A stretch of DNA of 64,000 nucleotides from Streptomyces caelestis (GTDB taxonomy: Bacteria > Actinomycetota > Actinomycetes > Streptomycetales > Streptomycetaceae), in contig NZ_JACHNE010000001.1 of assembly GCF_014205255.1 (NCBI RefSeq), positions 1,984,001 through 2,048,000 of the forward strand, written 5' to 3'. The notes under the pieces are model-generated. The model was given only the letters and a program-made list of their open reading frames with translations, was not told where the DNA came from and made no database searches. Positions 30,625 through 39,675 of the stretch are shown one piece after another (positions within the stretch are counted from its first letter, which is position 1; each line of letters starts with the position of its first letter). The position numbers were made by a program, and so were the translations under genes.

Positions 30625-30687
30625 GCTGTCTCTGATGATGAATATGCTGTGGAGACTATTTCCCGTCGAACGAAGGGGTCAAGAGCG

Positions 30688-31461
30688 ATGTCGGCTGGCG
30701 AGACGGGCGGCGGGGCGCAGGTCAAGTCCGCGGTAAGAACGGTTGAACTGCTCGAATACTTCGCCGGGCGTCCCGGTATGCACTCCCTCGCGGCGGTCCA
30801 GGAGGCCGTCGGCTACCCCAAGTCCAGCCTCTACATGCTACTCCGCACGCTCGTCGAGCTGGGCTGGGTGGAGACGGACGCGACGGGCACGCGGTACGGC
30901 ATCGGGGTGCGGGCCCTGCTGGTCGGCACCTCCTACATCGACGGCGACGAGGTCGTGGCGGCGGCCCGGCCCACGCTGGACCGGCTCTCGGACGACACGA
31001 CCGAGACGATCCACCTGGCCCGCCTCGACGGCACGAACGTCGTCTACCTCGCCACCCGCCAGTCGCAGCACTACCTGCGTCCCTTCACCCGGGTCGGCCG
31101 CCGCCTGCCCGCGCACTCCACGTCCCTCGGCAAGGCGCTGCTGAGCACCTACTCGGACGAGCAGGTCCGCAAGATGCTCCCGGAGACGCTGCCCGCGCTG
31201 ACCGAGAACACGATCACCGACCGCGAGAAGCTCATCGAGGAACTGCACCAGGTCCGGGAGCAGGGCTTCGCCGTGGACCGCGAGGAGAACACGCTGGGGC
31301 TGCGCTGCTTCGGCGTGGCCATCCCGTACCGCACGCCGGCGCGGGACGCGATCAGCTGCTCGGTGCCGGTGGCGCGGCTCACGCCGGCGCACGAACAGCT
31401 GGTGAAGGACGCGCTGTTCGACGCGCGGGACCGGCTGACACTGGCCACCCGTAGGCTCTGA
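30688..31461 (+). CDS. IclR-family transcriptional regulator
   Basis: This 257-residue regulator has an N-terminal winged helix-turn-helix (VKSAVRTVELLEYFAGRPGMHSL and KSSLYMLLRTLVELGWVE) and a C-terminal effector domain with TIHLARLDGTNVVYLATRQS, RLPAHSTSLGKALLS and the late GFAVDREENTLGLRCFGVAIP block. It is divergent from the 2-oxoglutarate semialdehyde dehydrogenase gene, so local control of that gene by a sugar-acid metabolite is likely. The ATG at 30688 is used; the frame is open further upstream but lacks coding character. Confidence 0.9.
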   Translation: MSAGETGGGAQVKSAVRTVELLEYFAGRPGMHSLAAVQEAVGYPKSSLYMLLRTLVELGWVETDATGTRYGIGVRALLVGTSYIDGDEVVAAARPTLDRLSDDTTETIHLARLDGTNVVYLATRQSQHYLRPFTRVGRRLPAHSTSLGKALLSTYSDEQVRKMLPETLPALTENTITDREKLIEELHQVREQGFAVDREENTLGLRCFGVAIPYRTPARDAISCSVPVARLTPAHEQLVKDALFDARDRLTLATRRL

Positions 31462-31464
31462 GGC

Positions 31465-31935
31465 ATGAACGTCGAGCTGCGCCAGGTCCACGACAGCGAT
31501 CTGCCGGTCTTCTTCCGGCAGATGAACGACCCCGAGGCTCTCCACATGGCGGCCTTCACTCCCGGGGAACCGGCCGACCGGGACGCCTTCGACGCCCACT
31601 GGAGCCGCATCCGGTCCTCCGACGCCGTGGTCCGCACGGTGCTGGCCGACGGCGACGTGATCGGCAGCGCGGCGGTGTACGGGGAGCCGGGCGAACGCGA
31701 GGTGACGTACTGGGTCGACCGCGCGTACTGGGGGAAGGGCATCGCCACGGCGGCCCTGCGGGCGCTGTTGACGGAGGTGCCCGAGCGGCCCTTGTACGCC
31801 CGGGCGGCGTCGGACAACGCGGGCTCACTGCGCGTCCTGGAGAAGTGCGGCTTCCGTGCCGTCGCCACGGCCAGCGGGTTCGCCAACGCGCGGGGCGCCG
31901 AGATCGCGGAGACGGTCCTGATCCTGGAGGGATGA
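31465..31935 (+). CDS. GNAT-family N-acetyltransferase
   Basis: The 156-residue protein belongs to the RimJ/RimL-like GNAT group (Acetyltransf_3). It starts NVELRQVHDSDLPVFFRQMNDPEA and has the acetyl-CoA motif VDRAYWGKGIATAALRALL and then ASDNAGSLRVLEKCGFRAV. The ATG at 31465 follows the iclR-type stop by three bases, so the two are probably co-transcribed. Substrate unknown; members acetylate protein N-termini, antibiotics or small amines. Confidence 0.87.
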   Translation: MNVELRQVHDSDLPVFFRQMNDPEALHMAAFTPGEPADRDAFDAHWSRIRSSDAVVRTVLADGDVIGSAAVYGEPGEREVTYWVDRAYWGKGIATAALRALLTEVPERPLYARAASDNAGSLRVLEKCGFRAVATASGFANARGAEIAETVLILEG

Positions 31936-32025
31936 GCGGCAGCCCCCGCCTCTCCCCCGTCCGGCGGAGGCGGATCGTCGTCGTGCAGGAGGTGCCGTCG
32001 GGCTTCCTCGCGGGAGCCTGAGCGC

Positions 32026-33033
32026 ATGACGCAGTCATGCGCTACCGCAGCCGTCGCCGGCCCCGCCGTCCGTCTCAGCGCGCCCCGGCGGATCCTCCGT
32101 GCCGTCGCCGTCCTCTCCTGTGTGCCGTACCTCGGGCTCAAGGCAGCCTGGATCGCCGGGAGTCACGTCGGCATCCCCGAGGGCAGCGGCCTGCTCGACG
32201 ACCGGGTGGGCATGGCCGTGATCAACGGTGTGTCCGTGCTGGTGGACAGCGCGGTGATCGTGCTGGCGCTGGTGCTGACCCGGCCGTGGGGGCTCAGGGT
32301 GCCCGCGTGGCTGCCGGCGTTTCCCATGTGGGTCGCCACCGGGCTGCTCGCGCCGATCATGGCCGGGTTCCCGGCACAGCTGGTCGTGAGGGCGTTCGGA
32401 GGCGGTTCCGCATCGGACCAGGGCCACGAGCCCTTCCTCCACGAGTGGGTGTTCACCGTCGTGTACTCGGGGTTCATCCTCCAAGGGCTCGCCCTCGGCG
32501 GCCTGTTCGTGCTCTACGCCCGCGACCGCTGGGGGTATCTGTGGCGGGGCCGGGTCCGGGAACTGCCCGTCGGTGTCGTCGGGCCGGCGCACCGGGCCCT
32601 CGCCGCCGTGGCCGCCGTGCTCGCCCTGCTGCCCCTCACCCTCCACGTGCTCTGGGCCTGCGGTGTCACCGCCGGACTCAGCGAGGGCCGGGCGGCGGAC
32701 CGGGGCGGTGACCTCCACGTCCTGGAAGCCGTCTACGCGGTGTTCCTCGTCGCGGCCGTCGCTGGCGGCTTCCTGCTGGCCTTCCGGCGCGGCCGGGCGC
32801 TGCCCGTGGCGGTGCCGCTCGGTTTGGCCTGGGTCGGCTCGGGCGCCGCGGCCTGCTGGGGCGGCTGGCTGACGCTCGCCTCCCTCGGCGGCGTCGAGGA
32901 CATCGCCGACCGTCCCACGCCGCTGATGTACCTCGCCTACGCTGGGCAGATGCTTGTCGGCTTCCTCCTCGCCGCCATCGGCGTCCACTACTTCGCCGAG
33001 CGCTCGGCCCGGGCCGCACGGCGGGCCGCGTGA
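32026..33033 (+). CDS. Polytopic membrane protein, partner of a two-component system
   Basis: The 335-residue protein has about seven hydrophobic helices, for example ILRAVAVLSCVPYLGLKAAWIAG, VSVLVDSAVIVLALVLT, VFTVVYSGFILQGLALGGLFVLYA, AVYAVFLVAAVAGGFLLA and GQMLVGFLLAAIGVHYF. There is no recognised catalytic motif. Its stop overlaps the histidine-kinase start as GTGA (33030-33033), which suggests that it works with the sensor, perhaps as a signal-sensing or transported-ligand component. The ATG at 32026 has no clear ribosome-binding site. Confidence 0.75.
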   Translation: MTQSCATAAVAGPAVRLSAPRRILRAVAVLSCVPYLGLKAAWIAGSHVGIPEGSGLLDDRVGMAVINGVSVLVDSAVIVLALVLTRPWGLRVPAWLPAFPMWVATGLLAPIMAGFPAQLVVRAFGGGSASDQGHEPFLHEWVFTVVYSGFILQGLALGGLFVLYARDRWGYLWRGRVRELPVGVVGPAHRALAAVAAVLALLPLTLHVLWACGVTAGLSEGRAADRGGDLHVLEAVYAVFLVAAVAGGFLLAFRRGRALPVAVPLGLAWVGSGAAACWGGWLTLASLGGVEDIADRPTPLMYLAYAGQMLVGFLLAAIGVHYFAERSARAARRAA

Positions 33034-34322
33034 GACAGGCCGCCCGGTCCCTGTTCGGCCGGCGGGCCCGGCTGCGCTGGGTGCATCTGATCCTCGGCGG
33101 CGCGCTCGCCATGCCGTACGTCCTGGTCGGCTCGGTGATCATCGGTCCGGCCGCCGGCAGCACGAACGTCTTCGCATCCTTTCCGCTCCAGCTCGCCTCC
33201 TTCGGCGTGGGGCTGCCGCTCGCCGCCGTCACGTCCCTGTTCCCGCTGACCCGGCCGCTGGAGGCCGCCGCCGTGCGCTGGCTGTGCGGTGTCGACGCGG
33301 ACCGGCTCGCCTTCGGACCGGCCCGGACGCGGGGCGAGAAGGGCCGTACGGCGGGGTGGTTCACGCTGCACCTCGGGTTCGGCGGGATCATCGCCGGGAT
33401 GTCGCTGGCCGTGCCGCCGTTCGCCACCATGCTGATCCTGCTGCCGGTCTTCGCGGGACTGGGCGACACCGGGCTCGGGCTGCCCGAAGTCTTCGACCAC
33501 GCCTGGGCGTTGGGGCTCGCTCCGGTCGCGGGCGCGGCGATGCTCGTCGCCCTCGCCGGCTGCGCGGCCGGCAGCGGTGTGCTGCTGGCCCGCTGGGCGC
33601 CCGCGCTGCTCGGTCCGTCTCCCGAGGGCCGGCTCGCGGCCGCCGAGGCACGCGCCGCCGACCTGGCCGTACGCAACCGGCTGGCGCGGGAGCTGCACGA
33701 CTCCGTGGGCCACGCGCTGAGCGCCGTCACCCTCCAGGCGAGCGCGGCGCGGCGCGTCCTCGACTCCGACCCGGAGTTCGTCCGCGAGGCCCTCGCCGCG
33801 ATCGAGGACACGACCCGGCGCACCGTCGGCGAACTCGACGCCGTGCTGGGCGTGTTGCGTGAGGGCGACGCCCCCGGCACGGCCCCGGCGCCGACCCTCG
33901 CGGCCGACCTCGACGGGCTGCTGTCCCGGACCCGTGCGGGCGGGGCCCGCGTGTCCGCCACGGTCGACGCCGACCCCGAGGCCATGGCCCCGCTGCTGTC
34001 CCGTGAGGCCTACCGCATCGTGCAGGAAGGGCTGAGCAACGCCCTCAAGCACGCCGGTGAGCGGGTCGCCGTGGACGTGCGGATCGCGGAGGCGGACGGG
34101 CATCTGGAGATCACCGTGGAGAATCCGGTGACCCGGCCCGCGACGGCCAACGGCCCCGCGCCCTCCCGCCCCGGCGGCGGCCACGGGCTGCGCGGCATCG
34201 CGGACCGGGTCAGGCTGCTGGGCGGGATTGTGACGGCCGGGCCGGCCGCCGGATCGTCCGGACCGGCCCGGGAGACCTGGCGGCTGCACGTACGTCTGCC
34301 GTTGACTTCCTCCCCCGCCTAA
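33030..34322 (+). CDS. Sensor histidine kinase (HisKA_3/NarX type), 3' end altered by TnpB insertion
   Basis: The 430-residue kinase has about four N-terminal membrane helices (residues 12-180), a dimerisation/phosphoacceptor region with the His in NRLARELHDSVGHALSAVTLQ near residue 225, and a HATPase domain with EGLSNALKHAGERVAVDV and the G-box GGGHGLRGIADRVRLLGG. The sequence ends VRLPLTSSPA, and its TAA stop lies inside the terminal hairpin of the inserted TnpB element. The last residues therefore come from the element. All catalytic motifs lie upstream of the junction, so activity may be retained. The GTG start overlaps the upstream gene. Confidence 0.88.
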   Translation: MRQAARSLFGRRARLRWVHLILGGALAMPYVLVGSVIIGPAAGSTNVFASFPLQLASFGVGLPLAAVTSLFPLTRPLEAAAVRWLCGVDADRLAFGPARTRGEKGRTAGWFTLHLGFGGIIAGMSLAVPPFATMLILLPVFAGLGDTGLGLPEVFDHAWALGLAPVAGAAMLVALAGCAAGSGVLLARWAPALLGPSPEGRLAAAEARAADLAVRNRLARELHDSVGHALSAVTLQASAARRVLDSDPEFVREALAAIEDTTRRTVGELDAVLGVLREGDAPGTAPAPTLAADLDGLLSRTRAGGARVSATVDADPEAMAPLLSREAYRIVQEGLSNALKHAGERVAVDVRIAEADGHLEITVENPVTRPATANGPAPSRPGGGHGLRGIADRVRLLGGIVTAGPAAGSSGPARETWRLHVRLPLTSSPA

Positions 34323-34450
34323 AGGCGGGGGATTCCAGCGGTCGCCCGCTGGGTTTCCTGCTTCACCGACGACCGCCCCGTCCGGGAGGACTCCCGTTGA
34401 GGTCTTACACCGTCTCCACAGGCAGACGCCGCCAGCCCGGCGGCCAGGAT
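34305..34450 (-). ncRNA. Predicted omega RNA (TnpB guide RNA) region
   Basis: In TnpB elements the guide RNA is made from the 3' end of tnpB and the right end of the element, with the guide taken from flanking DNA. Here that would be the last part of tnpB through the hairpin at 34312-34331, and the guide would match the minus strand of the kinase gene just below 34305. This is inferred from family knowledge; no transcript evidence is available and the 5' limit is arbitrary. Confidence 0.35.
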
Positions 34451-35527
34451 GTTGCGTGCCGCGTTCACGTCGCGGTCATGTACGGTGCCGCATTCGCACG
34501 TCCACTCGCGGACGTTCAGCGGCATCTTCGCCGCGACCGTGCCGCAGGTCCCGCACAGCTTCGAGCTGGGGAACCAGCGGTCGATCACCACGAGTTCGCG
34601 CCCGTACCAGGCGCACTTGTACTCCAGCATCATGCGGAGGTCCGTCCATGCCGCGTCCGAGATGGCGCGCGCGAGGCGCCCGTTCTTCAGCAGGTTACGG
34701 ACGGTGAGGTCCTCGATCACGACCGTTTGGTTCTCACGGACGAGTCGAGTCGACAGCTTGTGGAGGAAGTCGCGGCGCCGGTCGGCGATCCGCGCGTGGA
34801 CCTTGGCGACCTTACGCCGGGCCTTCTCCCGGTTCGCCGACCCCTTCGCCTTGCGGGACAACTCCCGCTGCGCCTTGGCAAGGCGGGCACGGTCGCGGCG
34901 TTCATGCTTGGGGTTGGCTACCTTTTCCCCGGTGGACAGGGTCACGAGGGAGGTGATACCGGCGTCCAGGCCGATAGCCGCGTCGGTTGCGGGGGCCGGG
35001 CTGATGGTGTCCTCGCACAGCAGGGACACGAACCAACGGTCCGCGCTGTCGCGGGACACGGTCACCGTGGTCGGCTCCGCGCCCTCGGGCAGCGGACGCG
35101 ACCAGCGTATGTCCAAGGGCCCCGCCATCTTCGCGAGCGTGAGCTGTCCGTCGCGCCACTTGAAGGCGCTGCGGGTGTACTCGGCCGACGCCCGGGACTT
35201 CTTCCGCGACTTGTAGCGCGGGTACTTTGCGCGCTTGGCGAAGAAGTTCCCGAATGCCGTCTGAAGGTGGCGCAGCGCCTGTTGGAGCGGGACCGACGAT
35301 ACCTCCGTCAGGAAGGCGAGTTCCCCGGTCTTCTTCCACTCCGTGAGCGCGGCGGACGACTGCACGTAGGAGACGCGGCGCTGCTCGCCGTACCAGGCCC
35401 GTGTGCGCCCCTCCAGCGCCTTGTTGTACACGAGGCGGACGCAGCCGAACGTGCGCGACAGCTCAGCTGCCTGCTCGTCCGTAGGGTAAAAGCGGTACTT
35501 GAACGCCCGCTTGACCTGCTGCGTCAT
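34319..35527 (-). CDS. tnpB: TnpB RNA-guided endonuclease (IS605 OrfB family)
   Basis: The 402-residue protein has the full OrfB/TnpB layout: an N-terminal helix-turn-helix-like domain (FKYRFYPTDEQAAELSRTFGC), a split RuvC nuclease and a zinc finger. The RuvC residues are intact, with Asp188 in IGLDAGITSL, Glu272 in VIEDLTVRNL and Asp353 in HDRDVNAARNI. The zinc ribbon is C-GTC (325/328) and C-EC (344/346). TnpB is an RNA-guided DNA nuclease that helps keep the element in place, and is the ancestor of Cas12. The TAG stop sits inside the element's terminal hairpin. Confidence 0.93.
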   Translation of the reverse strand: MTQQVKRAFKYRFYPTDEQAAELSRTFGCVRLVYNKALEGRTRAWYGEQRRVSYVQSSAALTEWKKTGELAFLTEVSSVPLQQALRHLQTAFGNFFAKRAKYPRYKSRKKSRASAEYTRSAFKWRDGQLTLAKMAGPLDIRWSRPLPEGAEPTTVTVSRDSADRWFVSLLCEDTISPAPATDAAIGLDAGITSLVTLSTGEKVANPKHERRDRARLAKAQRELSRKAKGSANREKARRKVAKVHARIADRRRDFLHKLSTRLVRENQTVVIEDLTVRNLLKNGRLARAISDAAWTDLRMMLEYKCAWYGRELVVIDRWFPSSKLCGTCGTVAAKMPLNVREWTCECGTVHDRDVNAARNILAAGLAASACGDGVRPQRESSRTGRSSVKQETQRATAGIPRL

Positions 35528-35699
35528 GCCTCACATTCTATCAGCTTCCGGGTAAGCGACGGCTGTCGGCCGGTGGCCGCAGACGCCGAATCGCCCCGGA
35601 GGCGCTTCGCCTTTCCCCGCCCTGCTCCGCAGGAGATTCGTTTCCTCCCCGGCCTGAAGGCCGGGGTATCCACGAAGGAGTCACGATGAAAGGACCCGC

Positions 35700-36362
35700 A
35701 TGACCCGCCCGACGCCGATCCGAGTCGTCCTCGCCGACGACGAGCGCATGGTCCGCACCGCGCTGCGCGCCATCCTCTCCGCCGAGCCGGACCTGGAGGT
35801 GGTGGGCGAGGCGGCCACCGGCGCCGAGGCCGTGTCGGTCGTCCGGGACCTGCGGCCGGACGTCGTCCTCATGGACGTCCGCATGCCGGAGACCGACGGC
35901 ATCCGCGCCACCGAGCAGATCCTCGCCACCCTGGACGAGCCGCCCCGGATCGTCGTCGTGACGACCTTCGAGAACGACTCCTACGTGTACGACGCGCTGC
36001 GCGCCGGAGCCGCCGGGTTCCTGCTGAAGCGGGCGGACGCCGACGCGCTCGTGCAGGCGGTCCGGCTGGTGGCGCGCAGCGACAGCCTGCTGTTCCCGGC
36101 GGCCGTCCGCACCCTCGCGACCGAGCGCGCCCGCGCGCACCCGGCGCCGCCCGCGTGGGTGGCGAAGCTCACGGGACGCGAGCGGGAGGTACTGCGGCAC
36201 ATGGCGGAGGGGCTGACCAACGCGGAGATCGCCCGCCGGATGGAGGTCGGCCCCGCCACGGTGAAGTCGCACGTGGCGGCGGTGCTGGCCAAGACGGGCA
36301 CCCGGGACCGTACGCAGGCGGTCATCGCGGCCTATGAGGCGGGTTTCCTGAACGTCGGATGA
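35700..36362 (+). CDS. NarL/LuxR-family response regulator
   Basis: This 220-residue regulator has a receiver domain with the acidic pair ADDERM, the phospho-acceptor Asp in VVLMDVRMPETDG (about residue 58) and the signalling Thr and Lys in VVTTFE and FLLKRA. A LuxR helix-turn-helix follows (LTGREREVLRHMAEGLTNAEIARRMEVGPATVKSHVAAVLAK). It is the natural partner of the histidine kinase at 33030, now about 1.4 kb away because of the TnpB element. Loss of the original kinase-regulator overlap could change their ratio. Confidence 0.92.
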   Translation: MTRPTPIRVVLADDERMVRTALRAILSAEPDLEVVGEAATGAEAVSVVRDLRPDVVLMDVRMPETDGIRATEQILATLDEPPRIVVVTTFENDSYVYDALRAGAAGFLLKRADADALVQAVRLVARSDSLLFPAAVRTLATERARAHPAPPAWVAKLTGREREVLRHMAEGLTNAEIARRMEVGPATVKSHVAAVLAKTGTRDRTQAVIAAYEAGFLNVG

Positions 36363-36415
36363 GAAACAGGACGGGCGGGAACGATCCGCCCGGCATTGTT
36401 CGTCCTCAGTTCGGG

Positions 36416-37873
36416 ATGAACAAGACGATCAGGCGCGCATCGGTCTTCGCGCTGCTGCTGGTGTTCGCTCTGCTGGTCAGGGCGACCTGGGTGCAGTTCT
36501 ACGAGGGCCAGGCGCTCGCAGACGACAAGGACAACCGGCGGAACGCGATTCTGACGTACTCGGCGCCGCTCGGGAACATCATCGTGGGCGGCCGGTCGGT
36601 CACCGGCTCGGCCCCGACGACGACCGGCGACCTCAAGTACAAGCGCACATACACGGACGGCGAGCTGTACGCGGCGGTGACGGGCTACGCGTCGCAGGCG
36701 TACGCGCCGACCCAACTGGAGGGCATCTACACCGACCTGCTCAACGGCACGGACAGCCGGCTGAAGTCCGTGATGGACACCCTCACCAACCAGCGGGCCG
36801 ACCCGGGCAACGTGGTCACGACGATCGACCCGGACGTGCAGAAGGCGGCGTTCGACGCGCTCGGCGACAAGAAGGGCGGGGCCGTCGCCATCGACCCGAA
36901 GACCGGGAAGATCCTCGCGGTCGTGTCGTCCCCGTCGTACGACCCCTCGTCGCTGACCGACGCCAACACGGCTGGGACGGCCTGGCAGAAGCTCACGGCG
37001 GACCCGGAGAAGCCGCTGGTCAACCGTGCGCTGCGGCAGCCGCTGCCGCCCGGCTCGACGTTCAAGCTGGTCGTGGCGGCGGCCGCGCTGGAGGACGGTC
37101 TGTACTCGTCGGTGGACGAGAAGACGGCCAGCCCCGACCCGTACACGCTGCCGGGCACCACGCGGGAGCTGACGAACGAGAACCCGAACGCGCCCTGCAC
37201 GAACGCCACGATCCGTACGGCGCTGGAGTACTCGTGCAACAACGTCTTCGCCAAGATGGCCGTCCAGCTGGGCCAGGACAAGGTGAAGGCGATGGCCGAG
37301 AAGTTCGGCTTCAACGACGACAAGCTGGACGTGCCGGTGCGGGCCTACACGAGCGTGTACCCGTCCGACATGTACCCGTCGCAGACGGCCCTGACGGGCA
37401 TCGGCCAGTTCGACGTCACGGCGACGCCGCTCCAGATGGCCATGGTGTCGGCGGCCATAGCCAACGGCGGCAAGCTGGTTTCGCCCCATATGGTTTCGCA
37501 GATCACCAACAGCGGTGGTGACGTGTTGCAGGACTACGACGACGAGGCGGGCTCGAAGGAGATCGTCAGCTCCTCGACCGCCGAGCAGCTGCAGTCGGCG
37601 ATGCAGACGGTCGTGGACCAGGGCACGGGCACGAACGCCCAGGTCCCGGGCGCGACCGTGGGCGGCAAGACGGGCACGGCCCAGCACGGCGAGAACAACA
37701 GCCAGGTGCCGTACGCCTGGTTCACCTCGTACGGGAAGTCCGACTCGTCGGGCAGGGAGGTTGCCGTGGCGGTCGTCGTCGAGCAGTCGAACGCGGCCCG
37801 CTCGGAGGTCAGCGGCAACGGCCTGGCGGCGCCGGTCGCCAAGGCGATGATGGAAGCAGCGCTCAAGGACTGA
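36416..37873 (+). CDS. Class B penicillin-binding protein (PbpA-type transpeptidase)
   Basis: The protein of about 485 residues has a short cytoplasmic start, one membrane helix (ASVFALLLVFALLVRATWVQF) and an extracytoplasmic transpeptidase domain. The three penicillin-binding motifs are present: STFK in LPPGSTFKLVV, SCN in EYSCNNVFAKMA, and KTG in GGKTGTAQHGE. It would cross-link peptidoglycan. The PbpA subgroup in actinobacteria is linked to FtsW/RodA-type proteins, but none is next to it here. I chose ATG 36416 over 36359, since the extra 19 residues precede the usual NKTIRRA start. Confidence 0.9.
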   Translation: MNKTIRRASVFALLLVFALLVRATWVQFYEGQALADDKDNRRNAILTYSAPLGNIIVGGRSVTGSAPTTTGDLKYKRTYTDGELYAAVTGYASQAYAPTQLEGIYTDLLNGTDSRLKSVMDTLTNQRADPGNVVTTIDPDVQKAAFDALGDKKGGAVAIDPKTGKILAVVSSPSYDPSSLTDANTAGTAWQKLTADPEKPLVNRALRQPLPPGSTFKLVVAAAALEDGLYSSVDEKTASPDPYTLPGTTRELTNENPNAPCTNATIRTALEYSCNNVFAKMAVQLGQDKVKAMAEKFGFNDDKLDVPVRAYTSVYPSDMYPSQTALTGIGQFDVTATPLQMAMVSAAIANGGKLVSPHMVSQITNSGGDVLQDYDDEAGSKEIVSSSTAEQLQSAMQTVVDQGTGTNAQVPGATVGGKTGTAQHGENNSQVPYAWFTSYGKSDSSGREVAVAVVVEQSNAARSEVSGNGLAAPVAKAMMEAALKD

Positions 37874-37908
37874 ACCCCGGCTGCCGACAAGCCGTCTGTA
37901 GAGACGAG

Positions 37909-37942
37909 ACGGGCCGCCCCCCTCCCCCCGGGGGCGGCCCGT
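37909..37942. terminator. Bidirectional intrinsic terminator
   Basis: A 13-bp G+C stem pairs ACGGGCCGCCCCC (37909-37921) with GGGGGCGGCCCGT (37930-37942), loop CTCCCCCC. It separates the convergent penicillin-binding protein and purine-permease genes. Confidence 0.88.
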
Positions 37943-37947
37943 CATCG

Positions 37948-39405
37948 TTACTTCGCTCCCAGGAACTGCTCGATCGGGTCGATCGCGAAGTACACGAGGA
38001 ACAGCACCGAGGTCCCCCACAGCAGCCAGTGGACCTCCTTGGCCTTGCCGAGCACGGTCTTGATGACGACGTAGGCGAGGAAGCCGGCGCCGATGCCGTT
38101 GGTGATGGAGTAGGTGAACGGCATCACGGCGATGGTGAGGAAGGCGGGGATGGCGATGTCGTACCGGTCCCAGTCGATGTGCTTGACCTGGGTCATCATC
38201 AGGAAGCCGACGGCGACCAGGGCGGGGGCGGCCGCCTGGAGCGGGACGATGGTGAGCAGCGGGGTCAGGAACAGCGCGAGGCCGAACAGGCCGCCGGTGA
38301 CGAGGTTGGAGAAGCCGGTGCGCGAGCCCTCGCCGACGCCGGCCGCGGACTCGATGTAGGAGGTCGCCGAGGAGGCCGAGGCCGCGCCGCCCGCGACCGC
38401 CGCGGCACCGTCGATCAGCAGCACCCGGCCGAGGTTGGGGACCTTGCCCTCCTCGTCGAGCAGACCCGCCTCGGCGCTGATGCCGACGACCGTGCCCATG
38501 GTGTCGAAGAAGTCCGACAGGATCAGGGTGAAGACCAGCAGCACGACGGTGATGACGCCGACACCGGGGGCGCTGAAGGCGCCGAACAGGTCGAAGTCGC
38601 CGATGAGTCCGAAGTCGGGGGCGTCGACGAGCTTGTCGGGCCAGGACGGCGTGGTCAGGCCCCAGCTCTTGATGTCGGCAGTGGAGTTGATCACTATCGC
38701 CAGTGCCGTCATGGTGACGATGCTGATCAGGATGGCGCCCTTGACCTTGCGGGCGAGCAGGCCGATCGTCAGCAGGACGCCGAGGCAGAAGACGAGCATG
38801 GGCCAGCCGGTGAGGGTTCCGGTGCCGCCCAGCTGAACGGGCACGGTGGTGTTCGCGGCGTCGGGGATGCGGCTGACGAACCCCGCGTCGACGAAGCCGA
38901 TGAAGGCGATGAACAGGCCGATGCCGACGCTGATCGCCTGCTTGAGCGGCTGGGGTATGGCGTGCATGACGGCCTCGCGCAGACCGGTCACCACCAGCAC
39001 GCAGATCAGCAGGCCTTCGAGGACGATCAGGCCCATCGCGTCGTCCCAGCTCATCAGCGGGGCGATCTGGAAGGCCACGACGGCGTTCAGGCCGAGCCCG
39101 GCGGCGAGCGCGAGGGGCAGATTGCCGCCCACGCCCATGATGATCGTCATGACCGCGGCCACCAGGGCGGTGGCGGTGGTGAGCTGGACGGCGTCCAACT
39201 GGTGCCCGAACTTGTCCTTCGCGCTGCCCAGGATGATGGGATTCAGGACAAGGATGTAGGCCATCGTGAAGAACGTGGCGAAGCCGCCGCGGATCTCACG
39301 GCCGAAGGTGGACCCCCGCGCGGAGATCTTGAAGAACCGGTCGACGCTGTTCACCGCGGGTGGTGCGGCGTCGGGCCGGTCGGCCACCTTCTGCGATTCG
39401 GACAT
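37948..39405 (-). CDS. NCS2-family purine permease (AzgA-like)
   Basis: The 485-residue membrane protein belongs to the AzgA (adenine/guanine/hypoxanthine) branch of the NCS2 family. Typical blocks are REIRGGFATFFTMAYILVLNPIIL near the N-terminus, GLGLNAVVAFQIAP, AISVGIGLFIAFIGFVDAGFV, SDFFDTMGTVVGISAEAGLLDEEG and SASSATSYIESAAGVGEGSRTGFSNLV. Around a dozen helices are expected. It probably imports purine bases by proton symport. It has a short cytoplasmic start and no adjacent purine enzymes. Confidence 0.9.
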   Translation of the reverse strand: MSESQKVADRPDAAPPAVNSVDRFFKISARGSTFGREIRGGFATFFTMAYILVLNPIILGSAKDKFGHQLDAVQLTTATALVAAVMTIIMGVGGNLPLALAAGLGLNAVVAFQIAPLMSWDDAMGLIVLEGLLICVLVVTGLREAVMHAIPQPLKQAISVGIGLFIAFIGFVDAGFVSRIPDAANTTVPVQLGGTGTLTGWPMLVFCLGVLLTIGLLARKVKGAILISIVTMTALAIVINSTADIKSWGLTTPSWPDKLVDAPDFGLIGDFDLFGAFSAPGVGVITVVLLVFTLILSDFFDTMGTVVGISAEAGLLDEEGKVPNLGRVLLIDGAAAVAGGAASASSATSYIESAAGVGEGSRTGFSNLVTGGLFGLALFLTPLLTIVPLQAAAPALVAVGFLMMTQVKHIDWDRYDIAIPAFLTIAVMPFTYSITNGIGAGFLAYVVIKTVLGKAKEVHWLLWGTSVLFLVYFAIDPIEQFLGAK

Positions 39406-39675
39406 GGCTGGTGCTCCTCGGTGCCTGGGTGATCGGTGTGCGGATGCTGGCTGGATTGTTCCTGCGTTGAACCACGTTCAGGTTTTCTTCGTGTTACGGA
39501 ATCAGAGTCCGGCCTGCCATACGCCGTTCGAAGCTCCGTACGAACCATCCTGAGAACGCTGCTACGCTTCCCGATCTCGTCCGGACCTCCCCCGGATGAT
39601 CACATGTCATCTGCATGACATTCACAGGCACCCCCGGCCGGGAGTGTCCGAAGCCGCTGCGAGGAGAGGTCGCCC

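Larger units (their letters stand above)
34305..35673 (-). mobile_element. TnpB-only IS200/IS605-family element (IS1341-like)
   Basis: The element lies between a kinase gene and its response regulator. Its left side begins with a TTGACTTCCTCCC tract and the hairpin CCCCCGCCTAAAGGCGGGGG (34312-34331). Its right side ends with the related hairpin CCCCGGCCTGAAGGCCGGGG, reaching about 35666, then TATCCAC. It encodes one protein, TnpB, and no Y1 transposase TnpA, so movement would need TnpA from elsewhere. There are no inverted terminal repeats, as expected for the family. The exact end positions are uncertain by about 10 bases. Confidence 0.8.
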
